DNA from: Paenisporosarcina sp. HGH0030
GTDB lineage: Bacteria > Bacillota > Bacilli > Bacillales_A > Planococcaceae
Assembly (NCBI RefSeq): GCF_000411295.1
Contig: NZ_KE150421.1
Location: 2,442,723-2,506,722, forward strand
DNA length: 64,000 nt
Direction: 5' to 3'
Shown here: positions 1 through 9,380 of the stretch, one piece after another
Numbering within the stretch: position 1 is the stretch's first letter
How the letters are laid out: each line of letters opens with the position of its first letter
The notes under the pieces: generated by a model
What the model saw: only the letters and a program-made list of their open reading frames with translations
What the model was told of the DNA's origin: nothing
The model's database searches: none
Translations under genes and position numbers: made by a program

Positions 1-1073
1 TACACAAATAAATTTTCTGGTGCAATGTAACTTAGCACAACGCCAACTATTAAACCAAGCATTACACCAAGCAAACTAAATATAGGCACTCCATTACGAG
101 AGAGTTTTGTAAAGAACTTTGGTGCTTGTCCATTTATCCCTAATGTATAAAGCATACGTCCTGCACTATAAATACCACTGTTACAGCCTGACAACGCCGC
201 TGTGATGACGACAAAGTTAATAAGTCCGGCGGCGGCTGTAATACCCACTTTCGCAAAAGTTGCTACAAATGGGCTACCAATCGAACTCAGCTGATCCCAA
301 GGATAAACTGTTACTATAACAAAAATCGCACCAATGTAGAAAATTAAAATACGCCAAATAAGACTTTGAATGGCTTTCGTTAATGTTTTTTGCGGATCTT
401 TCGCTTCACCAGCTGTAATCCCAATTAGTTCGACACCTTGATAAGCCCCAATAACTAGTGATAGCGCAAAGAAGAAGCCTGTCCAGCCACCTGTAAAGAA
501 GCCGCCATGTTCCCAAAGGTTAGATAATCCGATTGCATTTCCTCCATTACCAAATCCGAAGAAAATAAGGCCAAACCCAGCAATAATCATCAATACAATT
601 GTAACGATTTTAATCATCGCAAACCAAAATTCAAATTCACCAAATACTTTAACAGAAACTAAGTTAGCTGCACCCAGAATCACTATTGCGATAAGACCTG
701 GTATCCAAGCAGGCAGGTCTGGGAACCAGTACTTCATGTATGCCCCAACAGCTATAATTTCTGACATCCCAACAATTACCCACTGGAACCAGTTACTCCA
801 TGCCGTCATATACCCCGCTAAGGGATGAATGTACTTATGGCCAAATGTCGCATATGAACCTGTACTTGGCTCTAAATATAACATTTCTCCCATTGCACGC
901 ATTATGAAAAAGATAAAAATCCCTGTGATTGCATAAGCAAGCATTACAGACGGACCCGTCCATTTAATTGTGCTGGCTGAACCCATAAATAAACCAACAC
1001 CAATTGTACCTCCCAAAGCAATCATCTGAATATGACGCGCTTCCAAGCCTCTCTTTAATTCTTTGTTTGCCAT
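1..1073 (-). CDS. Amino acid permease, APC superfamily (C-terminus beyond window)
   Basis: The reading frame starts at an ATG ending at 1073 behind a strong AGAGGAGG ribosome site and stays open to the window edge, so the C-terminus is missing. The N-terminus carries the APC hallmark around residues 15-30 ([16 protein letters not shown]), then alternating hydrophobic segments; at least eight membrane helices are visible. An acidic-residue block with [20 protein letters not shown] sequence follows helix 2, as in the AAT family of proton-coupled amino acid symporters (proline, GABA, D-serine/alanine types). It sits in the cytoplasmic membrane. The substrate cannot be read from the sequence. It is separated from mqo by a terminator and has its own leader. 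Confidence 0.9.
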   Translation of the reverse strand, partial: MANKELKRGLEARHIQMIALGGTIGVGLFMGSASTIKWTGPSVMLAYAITGIFIFFIMRAMGEMLYLEPSTGSYATFGHKYIHPLAGYMTAWSNWFQWVIVGMSEIIAVGAYMKYWFPDLPAWIPGLIAIVILGAANLVSVKVFGEFEFWFAMIKIVTIVLMIIAGFGLIFFGFGNGGNAIGLSNLWEHGGFFTGGWTGFFFALSLVIGAYQGVELIGITAGEAKDPQKTLTKAIQSLIWRILIFYIGAIFVIVTVYPWDQLSSIGSPFVATFAKVGITAAAGLINFVVITAALSGCNSGIYSAGRMLYTLGINGQAPKFFTKLSRNGVPIFSLLGVMLGLIVGVVLSYIAPENLFV

Positions 1074-1491
1074 TCAATTTCCTCCTCTTAGACTATAAAA
1101 TTGCTTCAATTAACAGCAAGCTACTAATATCTCTATTCGGTATTAAAAATGATGAAGGGAGCGTCACTTTCAATATATTTTAAAAGTAATTTACTTGTCT
1201 TATAATAATAAATTATCCGACAGAATACAAATGTATTTTTCAGGAAAACACTGGTATAATCAGTATCTTTCGACTATATTTAAAACAGTAACTATGTTAG
1301 AAATAAAATAATTTTTATTTCTAAATAGTAATAATATTATACAGATTCTTTCTATTGTATTCTTTCCCTCGATAAATATCTTTTCTTTATTGGATAAAAA
1401 ATCAAACTTAAAAAATATATTGAATTTCACTTTCAGTAAACAGACATAGCTCCAGAGTTGTCGGAATCATTGTAGTTATTTTAGCTAAAAT
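1074..1491. other. AT-rich intergenic region upstream of the permease
   Basis: About 400 bases with no convincing open frame on either strand. It must hold the promoter of the minus-strand permease. I cannot assign a specific promoter or riboswitch. Confidence 0.5.
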
Positions 1492-1533
1492 AAAAAAGGG
1501 GAAGGCTTAGTATATCAAGCCTTCCCCTTTTTT
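1492..1533 (-). terminator. Rho-independent terminator after mqo
   Basis: Perfect 17-bp inverted repeat (1492-1508 with 1517-1533), loop of 8, A/T-tailed on both sides. It lies directly downstream of the mqo stop on the minus strand. The symmetry would let it work in both directions. Confidence 0.9.
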
Positions 1534-1590
1534 ATTGTTTTTAAATGCTATGTTAAAGAAAGTATGAAAATTCCATATCCAAAATTAACT

Positions 1591-3084
1591 TTAGACTTGT
1601 TCTTTTTCACTTAGACCAAGCTTCTCTGCTATTGAAATATTTATTTCGTGCAGAAGCTCTGGATTTTCCATTAGTGACACGCCATAAGAAGGAATCATTT
1701 CTTTGATTTTTGGTTCCCATTCTTCCATATGTTGCGGGAAGCATTTTTTAATTACTTCGAGCATAACGTGAACTGCCGTAGAAGCACCGGGAGAAGCCCC
1801 TAGTAATGCTGCAATAGAGCCATCAGCAGCACTAACAACTTCCGTACCAAATTGAAGCGTTCCTTTGCCTTCAGAAGTATCTTTGATCACTTGTACACGT
1901 TGACCAGCTACAACTAAATCCCAATCCTCGCTCTTGGCGTTCGGGATAAACTCTCGTAACTCATCCATACGCTGTTCTTTCGATAACATAACTTGCTGAA
2001 TCAGGTATTTTGTCAATGACATCTCTTTTGCGCCTGCCGCCAACATGGTTAAGATATTATTCGGTTTTACAGAGGTCACTAGATCCAAATTTGAACCGGT
2101 TTTTAAGAACTTAGGTGAGAAGCCGGCAAATGGTCCAAATAACAACGATTTTTTATTGTCAATAAATCGTGTATCAAGATGCGGAACAGACATTGGTGGA
2201 GCACCAACTTTAGCTTTTCCGTATACTTTTGCATGATTTTGAGCAATAACTTCTGGATTATTACACACCATGAAGATTCCGCTTACTGGGAATCCTCCAA
2301 TTTGTCTACCTTCAGGAATGCCGGATTTTTGCAGTAAATGCACGCTTCCGCCTCCGCCTCCGATAAAGACGAATTTTGCAGTATGGTGTTCCACGATACC
2401 GCTGTAGACATTACTCACTTTTAATTCCCATGAACCATCGCCATTCTGGTACAAATTATCTACATTGTGGTTATATTTGATACGGACGTTCTTATTCTGT
2501 AAGTGGTCAAACAACATGCGCGTTAAAGCACCAAAGTTAACATCCGTTCCAGAGTCGATTTTTGTTGCCGCTATGACTTCATCCGAAGGACGATCTTGCA
2601 TAATGAGCGGAATCCATTCCATCAGTTTTGCTGGGTCATCAGAAAATTCCATTCCTTGGAACAGCGGATTTTTTGATAGCGCTTCAAAACGTTTCTTTAA
2701 GAACGCCACATTTTGTTCCCCTTGTACCATACTCATATGAGGCAATGGCATGATAAAGTCTTCTGGATTATTTATCAACCCGTTTTTTACAAGATGTGAC
2801 CAAAACTGCGTGGACAGCCGAAACTGTTCATTTATTTTAATCGCTTTGCTAATATCAATAGATCCGTCTGGTTTTTCAGTTGTATAGTTAAGCTCACACA
2901 GGGCCGCATGACCTGTTCCTGCATTATTCCATTCGTTTGAGCTTTCCTCTCCTGCATTGTCGAGCTTCTCAATCACTGTAATTTTCAATTCCGGCGCTAA
3001 TTCTTTCAAAAGTGTCCCTAAAGTGGCACTCATGACTCCGGCACCAATTAAGATAACGTCTGTATTAGTTTCTCTCATGTTCAT
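1591..3084 (-). CDS. mqo: Malate:quinone oxidoreductase
   Basis: FAD-dependent, membrane-associated enzyme that oxidises malate to oxaloacetate and passes electrons to the quinone pool, bypassing NAD-dependent malate dehydrogenase. The N-terminal dinucleotide-binding motif [14 protein letters not shown] is followed by the family signature [20 protein letters not shown]; a second cluster [15 protein letters not shown] lies mid-protein. The length (about 497 residues) is normal for the family. I prefer the ATG at 3084, which has AAGGATGG five bases upstream; the frame also has an ATG at 3093 whose upstream bases give no useful spacing. It is a single-gene unit with its own terminator. The flavin motifs appear intact. 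Confidence 0.95.
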   Translation of the reverse strand: MNMRETNTDVILIGAGVMSATLGTLLKELAPELKITVIEKLDNAGEESSNEWNNAGTGHAALCELNYTTEKPDGSIDISKAIKINEQFRLSTQFWSHLVKNGLINNPEDFIMPLPHMSMVQGEQNVAFLKKRFEALSKNPLFQGMEFSDDPAKLMEWIPLIMQDRPSDEVIAATKIDSGTDVNFGALTRMLFDHLQNKNVRIKYNHNVDNLYQNGDGSWELKVSNVYSGIVEHHTAKFVFIGGGGGSVHLLQKSGIPEGRQIGGFPVSGIFMVCNNPEVIAQNHAKVYGKAKVGAPPMSVPHLDTRFIDNKKSLLFGPFAGFSPKFLKTGSNLDLVTSVKPNNILTMLAAGAKEMSLTKYLIQQVMLSKEQRMDELREFIPNAKSEDWDLVVAGQRVQVIKDTSEGKGTLQFGTEVVSAADGSIAALLGASPGASTAVHVMLEVIKKCFPQHMEEWEPKIKEMIPSYGVSLMENPELLHEINISIAEKLGLSEKEQV

Positions 3085-3111
3085 TTTTACCATCCTTAGT
3101 CCCTAAAATTG

Positions 3112-3168
3112 CAGAAAGGATCTAGGCGCTCTTGCTTAGAAAGCATAATAAGCCAAGGCGAGACCTAG
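3112..3168 (-). repeat. Imperfect hairpin in the mqo leader
   Basis: Read on the minus strand, CTAGG..CGC..CTTG..CTTA pairs with TAAG..CAAG..GCG..CCTAG around a short loop, with bulges. It lies just upstream of the mqo ribosome site. Its CTAG ends faintly resemble the interspersed repeats elsewhere in the window, but the match is weak. Confidence 0.35.
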
Positions 3169-3409
3169 TCACACACCTTTTCTGTTTAAAATATATCCAT
3201 ATTATAGTGTAATACAATTATTTAAACATTAATATATATTTACTATTACCTAATAATTATAAGCTAAATAAAAGCAGGTTAACAGTGAGAAGTCCTTCCA
3301 TAAGGCTATGGAACATCCCAGTGTGTGCTGCACTGAAAAAATTCTATTTTATATAGTTAATTATAGTGATTTACAGTTTGACTTAAATCGATTCATTCTA
3401 TATGACACA

Positions 3410-3452
3410 AAAAAGGGAGAACGCTTCGTATAACAAGCATTCTCCTTCTTTT
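3410..3452 (-). terminator. Terminator after the UvrA-like gene
   Basis: The stem GGAGAAcGCTT/AAGCaTTCTCC spans 3416-3445, with a T-rich tract following on the minus strand. It lies about 110 bases beyond the stop codon of the UvrA-like gene. Confidence 0.85.
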
Positions 3453-3562
3453 TTGATTTAACTTCAAGTTTAAATTACCTCTTTGAAAGATTACCTTGCT
3501 CATTCAATGAAGTATTAATTCACACCATCTGTTGCTAGTTTGCACAAAACCATCAAGATAAG

Positions 3563-6500
3563 TTAATTATTTTGCTCAAGACTTTGATAAACGGAAATCA
3601 TGTCTTGTTTATCCAGCTCACGAATACGATTGAAAATAGGTATATCTTCCACACCATCTGTAAGTAATCTTTCAGCCACTACATCCCTTACTTTACCGGT
3701 CAGCCAGGTTTGTACGTCGAAGCCTTCGATGATTTCCTTCCGACCTTCATTATTGATACCACTAGCATGACAACTCACACAGGGCACCGACAATTTATAC
3801 ACGCCGTCATGAAGACCATCTTCGGAAATGACTTTCTTCCCTGCACAGAATGGACATTTATGACTTGCTTTAACTTTATTGATTTGGGTAACAATTTTTT
3901 TGTATCCAAACGCTTCGTACACATAAGTTAGCTTTTTATATTTTCCATTGGTGAAATACTTATCGATAATGGTTTCTCTCGTTTCGGTAATATTGGCGAA
4001 ATCACAGATTGTGATCTGGTTTTTACAGCTTATTGCTTCGATTTTGCTTCCAATACTGTCCCAGAATGGGAAAGCATTCTGTAAAACGATCTCGTAGTCA
4101 ATAAAGCTTGCCTGTTCCAGTTCTAGCATTTTCAGTGCTACTTGCGTTCCCCTAGAAAGGATGGAAACATCTTCAGTAAGCGACATATCGCCGCCAACAA
4201 CCGCTTTTAGTTTTTCCAGTTCCGGCAACTTCCCTACTGTTTTTATGACTTGATCGATTGGCTGTTGAATGAGTTCACGAATATCGATCCCACCAAACAA
4301 TAGTTTTTTATGATGGTTCAGCACGGTTCCTTCACAAACTGGACAGGTAATCAGTTCTTTTGAAGCTTTCATATGATCTTTAATGATTGATTTCGAAATG
4401 AACATATAGCGTCCAATGATCAAATTAAAGCCTTCCCATGTTCTCGATGCCTTGCCAGCTTTATCATAAAACGACTTTTCCCAATAACCATATAAAAAAG
4501 TATGCTTTTCCGAGTTAGTCATCTCATTGAAGCTTTTGCTGATATCTTGTCCGAGTTCATTCTTGATCTCATCAAACAGGAATTGCAACTTTGGATATTG
4601 ATAATATTTCAAAACTTCCATGACGTCGGAATGTAATAAGCCATCCCAGAATGGCACAGTTTTGTCCTGAATGACCACATCAAAATTGAATTTCTCAATG
4701 ACCCGACGGCCGGAACAACATGGACAATGGTTTTCTTGATTATAGAAATCGAAGTTTCTTGTATCTTTATTGGTCGGATGGGCAGCAACGATATGGTTGA
4801 TCAGCCCGCCCATTTCATAGAGGAAACTATATTGACTATACAAGTGCCTTTCAAGATCAATGGCGATAACGGGTGCGATGGTGTCGGATTCATATTCACC
4901 ATAAATCAACCGAGCCATAGGTGAAAGGCTTTTTAGAATGCCGCCCTTGTAGATATTTTCTGCATTTTTAAAGTAGACCAAATGATTTTCTTCTAAGTAG
5001 TGAATACCGTTTCGCTGCTTGAGTGTTGAAGAAATGTGCAATGGAGCAACTTCTTCACTATTTTTTTGACAGTAATACTCTTCATGACTGACAACATCAA
5101 GATGTTGAACAGGCGCAAGCTGTCTTTTACCGAAATCAACAATAAAATCAGAGCTTTCTAGCATATATGCATTATGTTCAATCATCATGATGGAGACAGA
5201 TTCATTCTCTAGAATGACCCTAACACTATCAATAAATTGGTTTAAAATATTTTGTGACAACCCTTTTGAAGGCTCGTCAAAAATAAACAAAGTATGTGGA
5301 TTTTTGGCATTCGTAAACAACTCAGAAACTAAATGAACACATTGAAATTCACCTGTTGATAAAGTTTGTGTTTTTCTTTCTAACGTCAAATAACCAAGTC
5401 CAAGTTTGATCAATAAGCTCAAGCGTTTATGAGCGATGTCTTCCTTAGGGAGTTCATCAATAATATCTTCTATCGAACGTAGAAAAATATCATCTATCTC
5501 GTCACTATATTTAGTGAGTTTCTTCTTAATATCAAGAAACGTCGCAACGGTTGACCGGCTCGTAATCGATTGATTCCGATCTTGCCCAACCATGACTAGT
5601 TTATCTTTTGGATATCGCTTCATAAAATCTTTGGTGATACACTCATTGACGAGAGTGGATTTACCACATCCAGACTCACCGGTAAAAGTGACAAGTCTAT
5701 TTTTGGGAATTCGGATTTCATCTATTTGAATATTTCGGCAGTAAAGATCCTGGAATTGATAGTATCCTGTTGGCATAGCCTGATTTCGTTTCCAGATGAT
5801 TGGTTTTGGACGTGGGGATTCTTCTACAATTTTGCCGCCATACTTGCCACTTCCTGGTCCAAAGAACAATTGCTCATCTGTTGCATCGAGTACCGTGTCA
5901 GAATGATCGATGAGCCAGATTTGATTCTTATACCCTAATTGTTTTATCTGTTCTAAAATTTTCAATAGTGTTTCGTGATCAAGGCCAACCGAGATTTCAT
6001 CAATAATAATAACGGTATTTTCACTGGCTGCCATGAACTCGGCCAAGTAAAGCCGTGTTAATTCCCCGCCTGATAAAGTCCCCATTATCCGATTCAATGT
6101 TAAATAACCAATATTCATATTGATGATATTTTGGAGAATATGCTGCTTCGCTTCACTAATGTGCAAAACTTCAGCTAATGAGAGAATGGTTTCTATGCTT
6201 AAGTCGTTGAGTTCGGAAATACTATGTGGTTTTCCAAGTAATTCAATCGTATATTGCTCAACTTCTTGGTTATAACGACTGCCCTTGCACTTTTTACATT
6301 CCACATTTTTGGTCGTGCCACGTCCTTTACAATCCCGACACCAGCCTAATTCATTATTAAATGAAAAAACTTCTGGAGAAAGATTAAATTTTTCAGCAAG
6401 GCGAACTCGAATTTCTTTAAAAACGCCCGTATGGGTGCCAATGGTAGACCGCGGATTAGAAGAAATCGATGCTCTTCCGAGAAAAAGCACTAAAGGCATG

Positions 6501-6730
6501 TCTTCCATTTTGATGGCACTGAAATTTGTTTCCATAATTTTAGAAAACAAATACTGATATTCTGCCTTTGGCAATAATGAAACGAGACGCTTCTTGGACT
6601 CTTCACCAATGGTTTGACTAAAAGTGGTTTTTCCGGACCCAGACAAACCTGCAATTCCTAACGATTGATTTAATGGCAGTACGGCATCTAATTGATTAAT
6701 GTTATTAGCAATTAATCGATTTATTTTCAT
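3563..6730 (-). CDS. UvrA-like double-ABC ATPase with long zinc-finger C-terminus
   Basis: A 1055-residue paralogue of excinuclease subunit UvrA. Seen in order: Walker A GLSGSGKT (28-35), a zinc-finger pattern C131-x2-C134-x10-C145-x2-C148, ABC signature LSGGE (219-223), Walker B IIIDE (244-245), then Walker A GESGCGKS (351-358), signature LSTGE (457-461) and Walker B FIFDE (485-486). Both ATPase halves are therefore compact and lie in the first ~600 residues. The remaining ~450 residues carry further Cys pairs (CPCC, CPVC, CPFC and CVSC). Canonical UvrA is about 940-950 residues with a UvrB-binding insertion and a later second half, so this is not the housekeeping uvrA. UvrA paralogues elsewhere are tied to DNA-damage or DNA-binding-drug tolerance; that role here is inference. 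The start ATG has AGAGGA seven bases upstream. It stands alone, just left of the outermost att copy. Confidence 0.8.
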   Translation of the reverse strand: MKINRLIANNINQLDAVLPLNQSLGIAGLSGSGKTTFSQTIGEESKKRLVSLLPKAEYQYLFSKIMETNFSAIKMEDMPLVLFLGRASISSNPRSTIGTHTGVFKEIRVRLAEKFNLSPEVFSFNNELGWCRDCKGRGTTKNVECKKCKGSRYNQEVEQYTIELLGKPHSISELNDLSIETILSLAEVLHISEAKQHILQNIINMNIGYLTLNRIMGTLSGGELTRLYLAEFMAASENTVIIIDEISVGLDHETLLKILEQIKQLGYKNQIWLIDHSDTVLDATDEQLFFGPGSGKYGGKIVEESPRPKPIIWKRNQAMPTGYYQFQDLYCRNIQIDEIRIPKNRLVTFTGESGCGKSTLVNECITKDFMKRYPKDKLVMVGQDRNQSITSRSTVATFLDIKKKLTKYSDEIDDIFLRSIEDIIDELPKEDIAHKRLSLLIKLGLGYLTLERKTQTLSTGEFQCVHLVSELFTNAKNPHTLFIFDEPSKGLSQNILNQFIDSVRVILENESVSIMMIEHNAYMLESSDFIVDFGKRQLAPVQHLDVVSHEEYYCQKNSEEVAPLHISSTLKQRNGIHYLEENHLVYFKNAENIYKGGILKSLSPMARLIYGEYESDTIAPVIAIDLERHLYSQYSFLYEMGGLINHIVAAHPTNKDTRNFDFYNQENHCPCCSGRRVIEKFNFDVVIQDKTVPFWDGLLHSDVMEVLKYYQYPKLQFLFDEIKNELGQDISKSFNEMTNSEKHTFLYGYWEKSFYDKAGKASRTWEGFNLIIGRYMFISKSIIKDHMKASKELITCPVCEGTVLNHHKKLLFGGIDIRELIQQPIDQVIKTVGKLPELEKLKAVVGGDMSLTEDVSILSRGTQVALKMLELEQASFIDYEIVLQNAFPFWDSIGSKIEAISCKNQITICDFANITETRETIIDKYFTNGKYKKLTYVYEAFGYKKIVTQINKVKASHKCPFCAGKKVISEDGLHDGVYKLSVPCVSCHASGINNEGRKEIIEGFDVQTWLTGKVRDVVAERLLTDGVEDIPIFNRIRELDKQDMISVYQSLEQNN

Positions 6731-6790
6731 ATGTACATCCTCTCTATTTATGTAAACTCAGTCTTTCCACGTTAGAACATCGACAAACTC

Positions 6791-6834
6791 TTTTATGATA
6801 CGGGTTTACCGTGATACTCCAAAATGAGGTTTTA
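6791..6834. other. SCC-like attachment site, outer left copy
   Basis: Contains TTATGATACGG then TTTACCGTGA, matching the copies at 9342 and 17748, followed by AAAATGAGGTTTT. The latter is the inward inverted repeat found in every unit. The matching repeat CCTCATTTA on the left of the core is absent or degraded, as expected for the outer end of a cassette array. Confidence 0.7.
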
Positions 6835-7019
6835 CCATTCAAATAAGTTTTTTTATTTGATTTATAAAACTTCTTAAAAATCTCTGGAAAATACAAATGT
6901 AAACCAAGCTCTATTAATCAGTTACTTCCTTCATTTAAATTTATCACTAATTATGGATTATTAAAATAACATCAGAGTTAAACTATGTGATAGCTATTTT
7001 GATAAAGGATGTGTATTAT

Positions 7020-7272
7020 TTGGATTTTTTCAAGGCCAAGAAACACTTACTACCTTTGAGTGGATTCTTCGAGCTATTGTTGCTTTTTTCTTCTTATTAA
7101 CTGTTACTAGAGTATTAGGTCAGCGTGTCATCTCTCAATTAAGACTCTTGATTTCGCTATTGCTTTAGTCATTGGAAACATTATTGCCCATCCACTATCA
7201 GATGAACATCTTGGGCTTAAAGTGTCTATCGTTACAACCATTGTATTGGATGTACCATTTACAAAAGGCTAA
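7020..7272 (+). pseudogene. DUF421 (YetF-like) membrane protein, N-terminal remnant
   Basis: Two frames carry successive parts of one DUF421 protein: QGQETLTTFEWILRA followed by a membrane helix and GQRVISQLR, then one frame over LDFAIALVIGNIIAHPLSDEH and VSIVTTIVLDV, ending at TAA 7272. A one-base loss near 7148 explains the shift. A second, in the run of T near 7025, would restore a TTG start. The C-terminal cytoplasmic domain is missing. It is the first item inside unit A and looks decayed. Confidence 0.7.
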
Positions 7273-7332
7273 TAACAGTGTAATATTACACTATTAGTTT
7301 AATTTAACACTGTTGCATGGAGGTGATGTTAT

Positions 7333-7785
7333 TTGAATAAAGAAACTGTAATTGATTTGATTTCTAAGAATGTTCGACTAATTCGTCTTGAAAAAGGATA
7401 TTCTCAAGAAAAAATGGCTACTGTTCTAGGGATTTCCAAAAAGACACTGGTTCAAGTTGAAAAAGAAAGAACATCAATTGGTTGGACGAATGCAGTCGTA
7501 GTTTGTGCCTTATTTAAGGATAGTCAAATCATAGAACACATTTTAGGAGAAGAACCTTTTGAAGTAATTGAAACACTAGCTCACGATGGTATCAATACTC
7601 CAAAAGTAAAAACATTAGGAGGAAAAATGTTTTGGAATGAGATTGCGAAAAAAGGAAAATTTCGAGTACAACAAAATGTGATCAGCCAACATTATCGTAT
7701 TTTAGATGGTAGTGATTATAGGTGGTATAGCACGTTTGAAGAAGAAGAAGTTATGAATCGTTTTTACGAATTAACTAATGAGTAA
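7333..7785 (+). CDS. XRE-family helix-turn-helix regulator
   Basis: A 150-residue protein with an N-terminal XRE HTH (about residues 10-65: NVRLIRLEKGYSQEKMATVLGISKKTLVQVEK). It probably binds DNA and may control itself and the membrane gene that follows. The C-terminal half (about 85-150) has no domain I recognise. The TTG start at 7333 has GGAGGTGAT five bases upstream. The next gene begins 24 bases after the stop with its own ribosome site, so the two are probably one operon. Confidence 0.75.
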   Translation: MNKETVIDLISKNVRLIRLEKGYSQEKMATVLGISKKTLVQVEKERTSIGWTNAVVVCALFKDSQIIEHILGEEPFEVIETLAHDGINTPKVKTLGGKMFWNEIAKKGKFRVQQNVISQHYRILDGSDYRWYSTFEEEEVMNRFYELTNE

Positions 7786-7809
7786 TTAAATTTTAAAGGA
7801 GAAATTACA

Positions 7810-8205
7810 ATGGATAAAAACAAGAGAGTCATTATATTAAACAGTATATTAGTAGGAACTATCGTACTAAATCTGTTTATTTTTACTTCACGTATGCGCT
7901 TTTTCCCTTGGTTTATTGAAGATGCATGGGGATATTTAGGATTATTCCTTACTGCACCAATTTTAATAGGTATTTTTTTCATACTAAGACATTTTCACAA
8001 GCAACAACTAGTCACAAATATAAATAAGACAATTCCATTGTTTGTCGCAATAACATCATTGATTATTGTGTTTGGGCCGACAACTGACTTTTTAAATATT
8101 GTTGCCCTTTTAATTAACGTAGCTTCAGTATTTTTAGCAACAAATTTCCTATTCAATCAAAATGGGGGGAAAAATAATTATGGATTTAGTAGTCTAAAAA
8201 ATTAG
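7810..8205 (+). CDS. Small integral membrane protein
   Basis: 131 residues with four hydrophobic stretches likely to be membrane helices (about 9-27, 39-57, 74-92 and 95-113). The ATG has AAAGGAG at good spacing. No known family was recognised. The pairing with an upstream XRE regulator resembles small regulator/membrane-protein modules whose membrane part modulates the regulator, but nothing in the sequence proves this. Confidence 0.7.
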   Translation: MDKNKRVIILNSILVGTIVLNLFIFTSRMRFFPWFIEDAWGYLGLFLTAPILIGIFFILRHFHKQQLVTNINKTIPLFVAITSLIIVFGPTTDFLNIVALLINVASVFLATNFLFNQNGGKNNYGFSSLKN

Positions 8206-8385
8206 AGTCGAATCTCTAACAAAGCAGGAAATTAGACTCATTTTATATCGAAATTTGTTTAGCGTATATTTTCGTTAAAATGTGGGCGGGACTCCGTAAT
8301 GGCACTAAGTGAGGGTATTGATGCTGTAAATTATGTTTAATAAATAGAAGGGCCCCCTTTACCTAATCATAAAATCAGACTATCC

Positions 8386-8832
8386 CTACGAATTGCTTCT
8401 GTACGGCAGACACTCTTTTCCTTGCCTAATGGTTGCTGTACCCTTCGTTGTTGTATAAGGCGGTGTTTTCGGCAAAACGTTCATGACCAATAGCCGGATT
8501 GAATGATCTTTATAAAATATTTCATCAAACGAAGGGGTTATGTGTGGATCCGTATTTTCAAATATCCTTTTTTGTAATTCTTCTATGTCTATATCAAATG
8601 GAATCCCTATTAAAACATTTTCTATTCCCTGCATTTTGTCGGCCACGCCGAAAACAACGCTGCCCCCGCCGCCATTTGCCATACAAACAGCGTATTTAAT
8701 CATTTTATTGACGTTTTCCTCCACAGCACTAAAATTCCATTGTTTAAAGTCTAGGTCCTGTGCCTCAAAATCATCTGCAATATGATGATCCAATTGCTGA
8801 ATGATCTCCATGATTTCGCTTTTATTCTTCAT
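8386..8832 (-). pseudogene. AlbA_2 (Schlafen-type) putative DNA-binding protein, truncated
   Basis: 148 residues that begin well (strong AAGGAGG eight bases before the ATG). They show the AlbA_2 pattern: DLDFKQWN, then MIKYAVCMANGGGGSVVFGVADK, IGIPFDID, and PPYTTTKGTATIRQGKECLP. Full proteins of this type run to several hundred residues with a C-terminal ATP-binding or winged-helix part. Here the frame is lost after KECLP and stops within a few codons. I call it a 3'-truncated remnant; a short expressed product cannot be excluded. Confidence 0.6.
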
Positions 8833-9330
8833 AAGAATATCCTCCTTTCCAGCAAAATCGATCTATATACCTTGCAAATACGTTAACCAATGCTTATACA
8901 AAAAAGGCAGTCCCTTATTACAAATACACTTGTAAGAACTACCTCTTATTATATTTATATGTTTGTTTCGTCATGGCTGTTTATAAAGCTTTTTGAAATT
9001 GCACGCCGGCTCCATACTTGCATAAAGCCCCCGTGGTTCATTGATCCATTCAATCGGCTTCATCATACATTTTTCAACACATGCAATTCCCAACTTTCTC
9101 CAAACCGACACCTGCATTTTTCGCTAAAGTAATACTTTTGAATAGACTAATCCTTTGCTAACGTTATCAGTAAATGTGAAAACGGATTTATTATGTAAGG
9201 ATTTCAAAGGAAGGCTTACGTGCCACTCCTCAATATCTATAAAAGAAGAAAGTTGATGAACAAACATGGAAACTTAAACATTTATCAATACTCCTTGCAC
9301 AGGTACCTGAAATTTTGTTAAACAGATTAG
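8833..9330. other. Gene-poor stretch at the right end of unit A
   Basis: About 500 bases. On the minus strand, frames around 8990-9260 read like coding sequence (IEEWHVSLPLKSLH; KPIEWINEPRGLYASMEP) but are broken by stops and shifts. This suggests a decayed gene I cannot identify. No intact gene is seen. Confidence 0.4.
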
Positions 9331-9380
9331 AACCTCATTTACTTATGATACGGTTCTCCGTGACTAATCTAAATGAGGAT
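9331..9380. other. SCC-like attachment site between units A and B
   Basis: Positions 9331-9356 are identical over 26 bases to 17737-17762, which contains the rlmH stop codon. Inverted repeat CCTCATTTA lies left of the core and TAAATGAGG (9370-9378) right of it. The core holds ACGGTTCTCCGT, a small palindrome also seen in part at 6800-6813. Both flanking repeats are present, as expected where two cassettes abut. Confidence 0.8.

Noticed and set aside
3085..3562. A further att site left of the UvrA-like gene, which would make it a fourth cassette
   Set aside because: No TTATGATACGG-type core or CCTCATTTA repeat was seen between 1 and 6790; the outer left site also lacks a left repeat.
8890..9132. 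Plus-strand open frame of 80 codons
   Set aside because: No ribosome site and no recognisable composition; the opposite strand reads more like (decayed) coding sequence.
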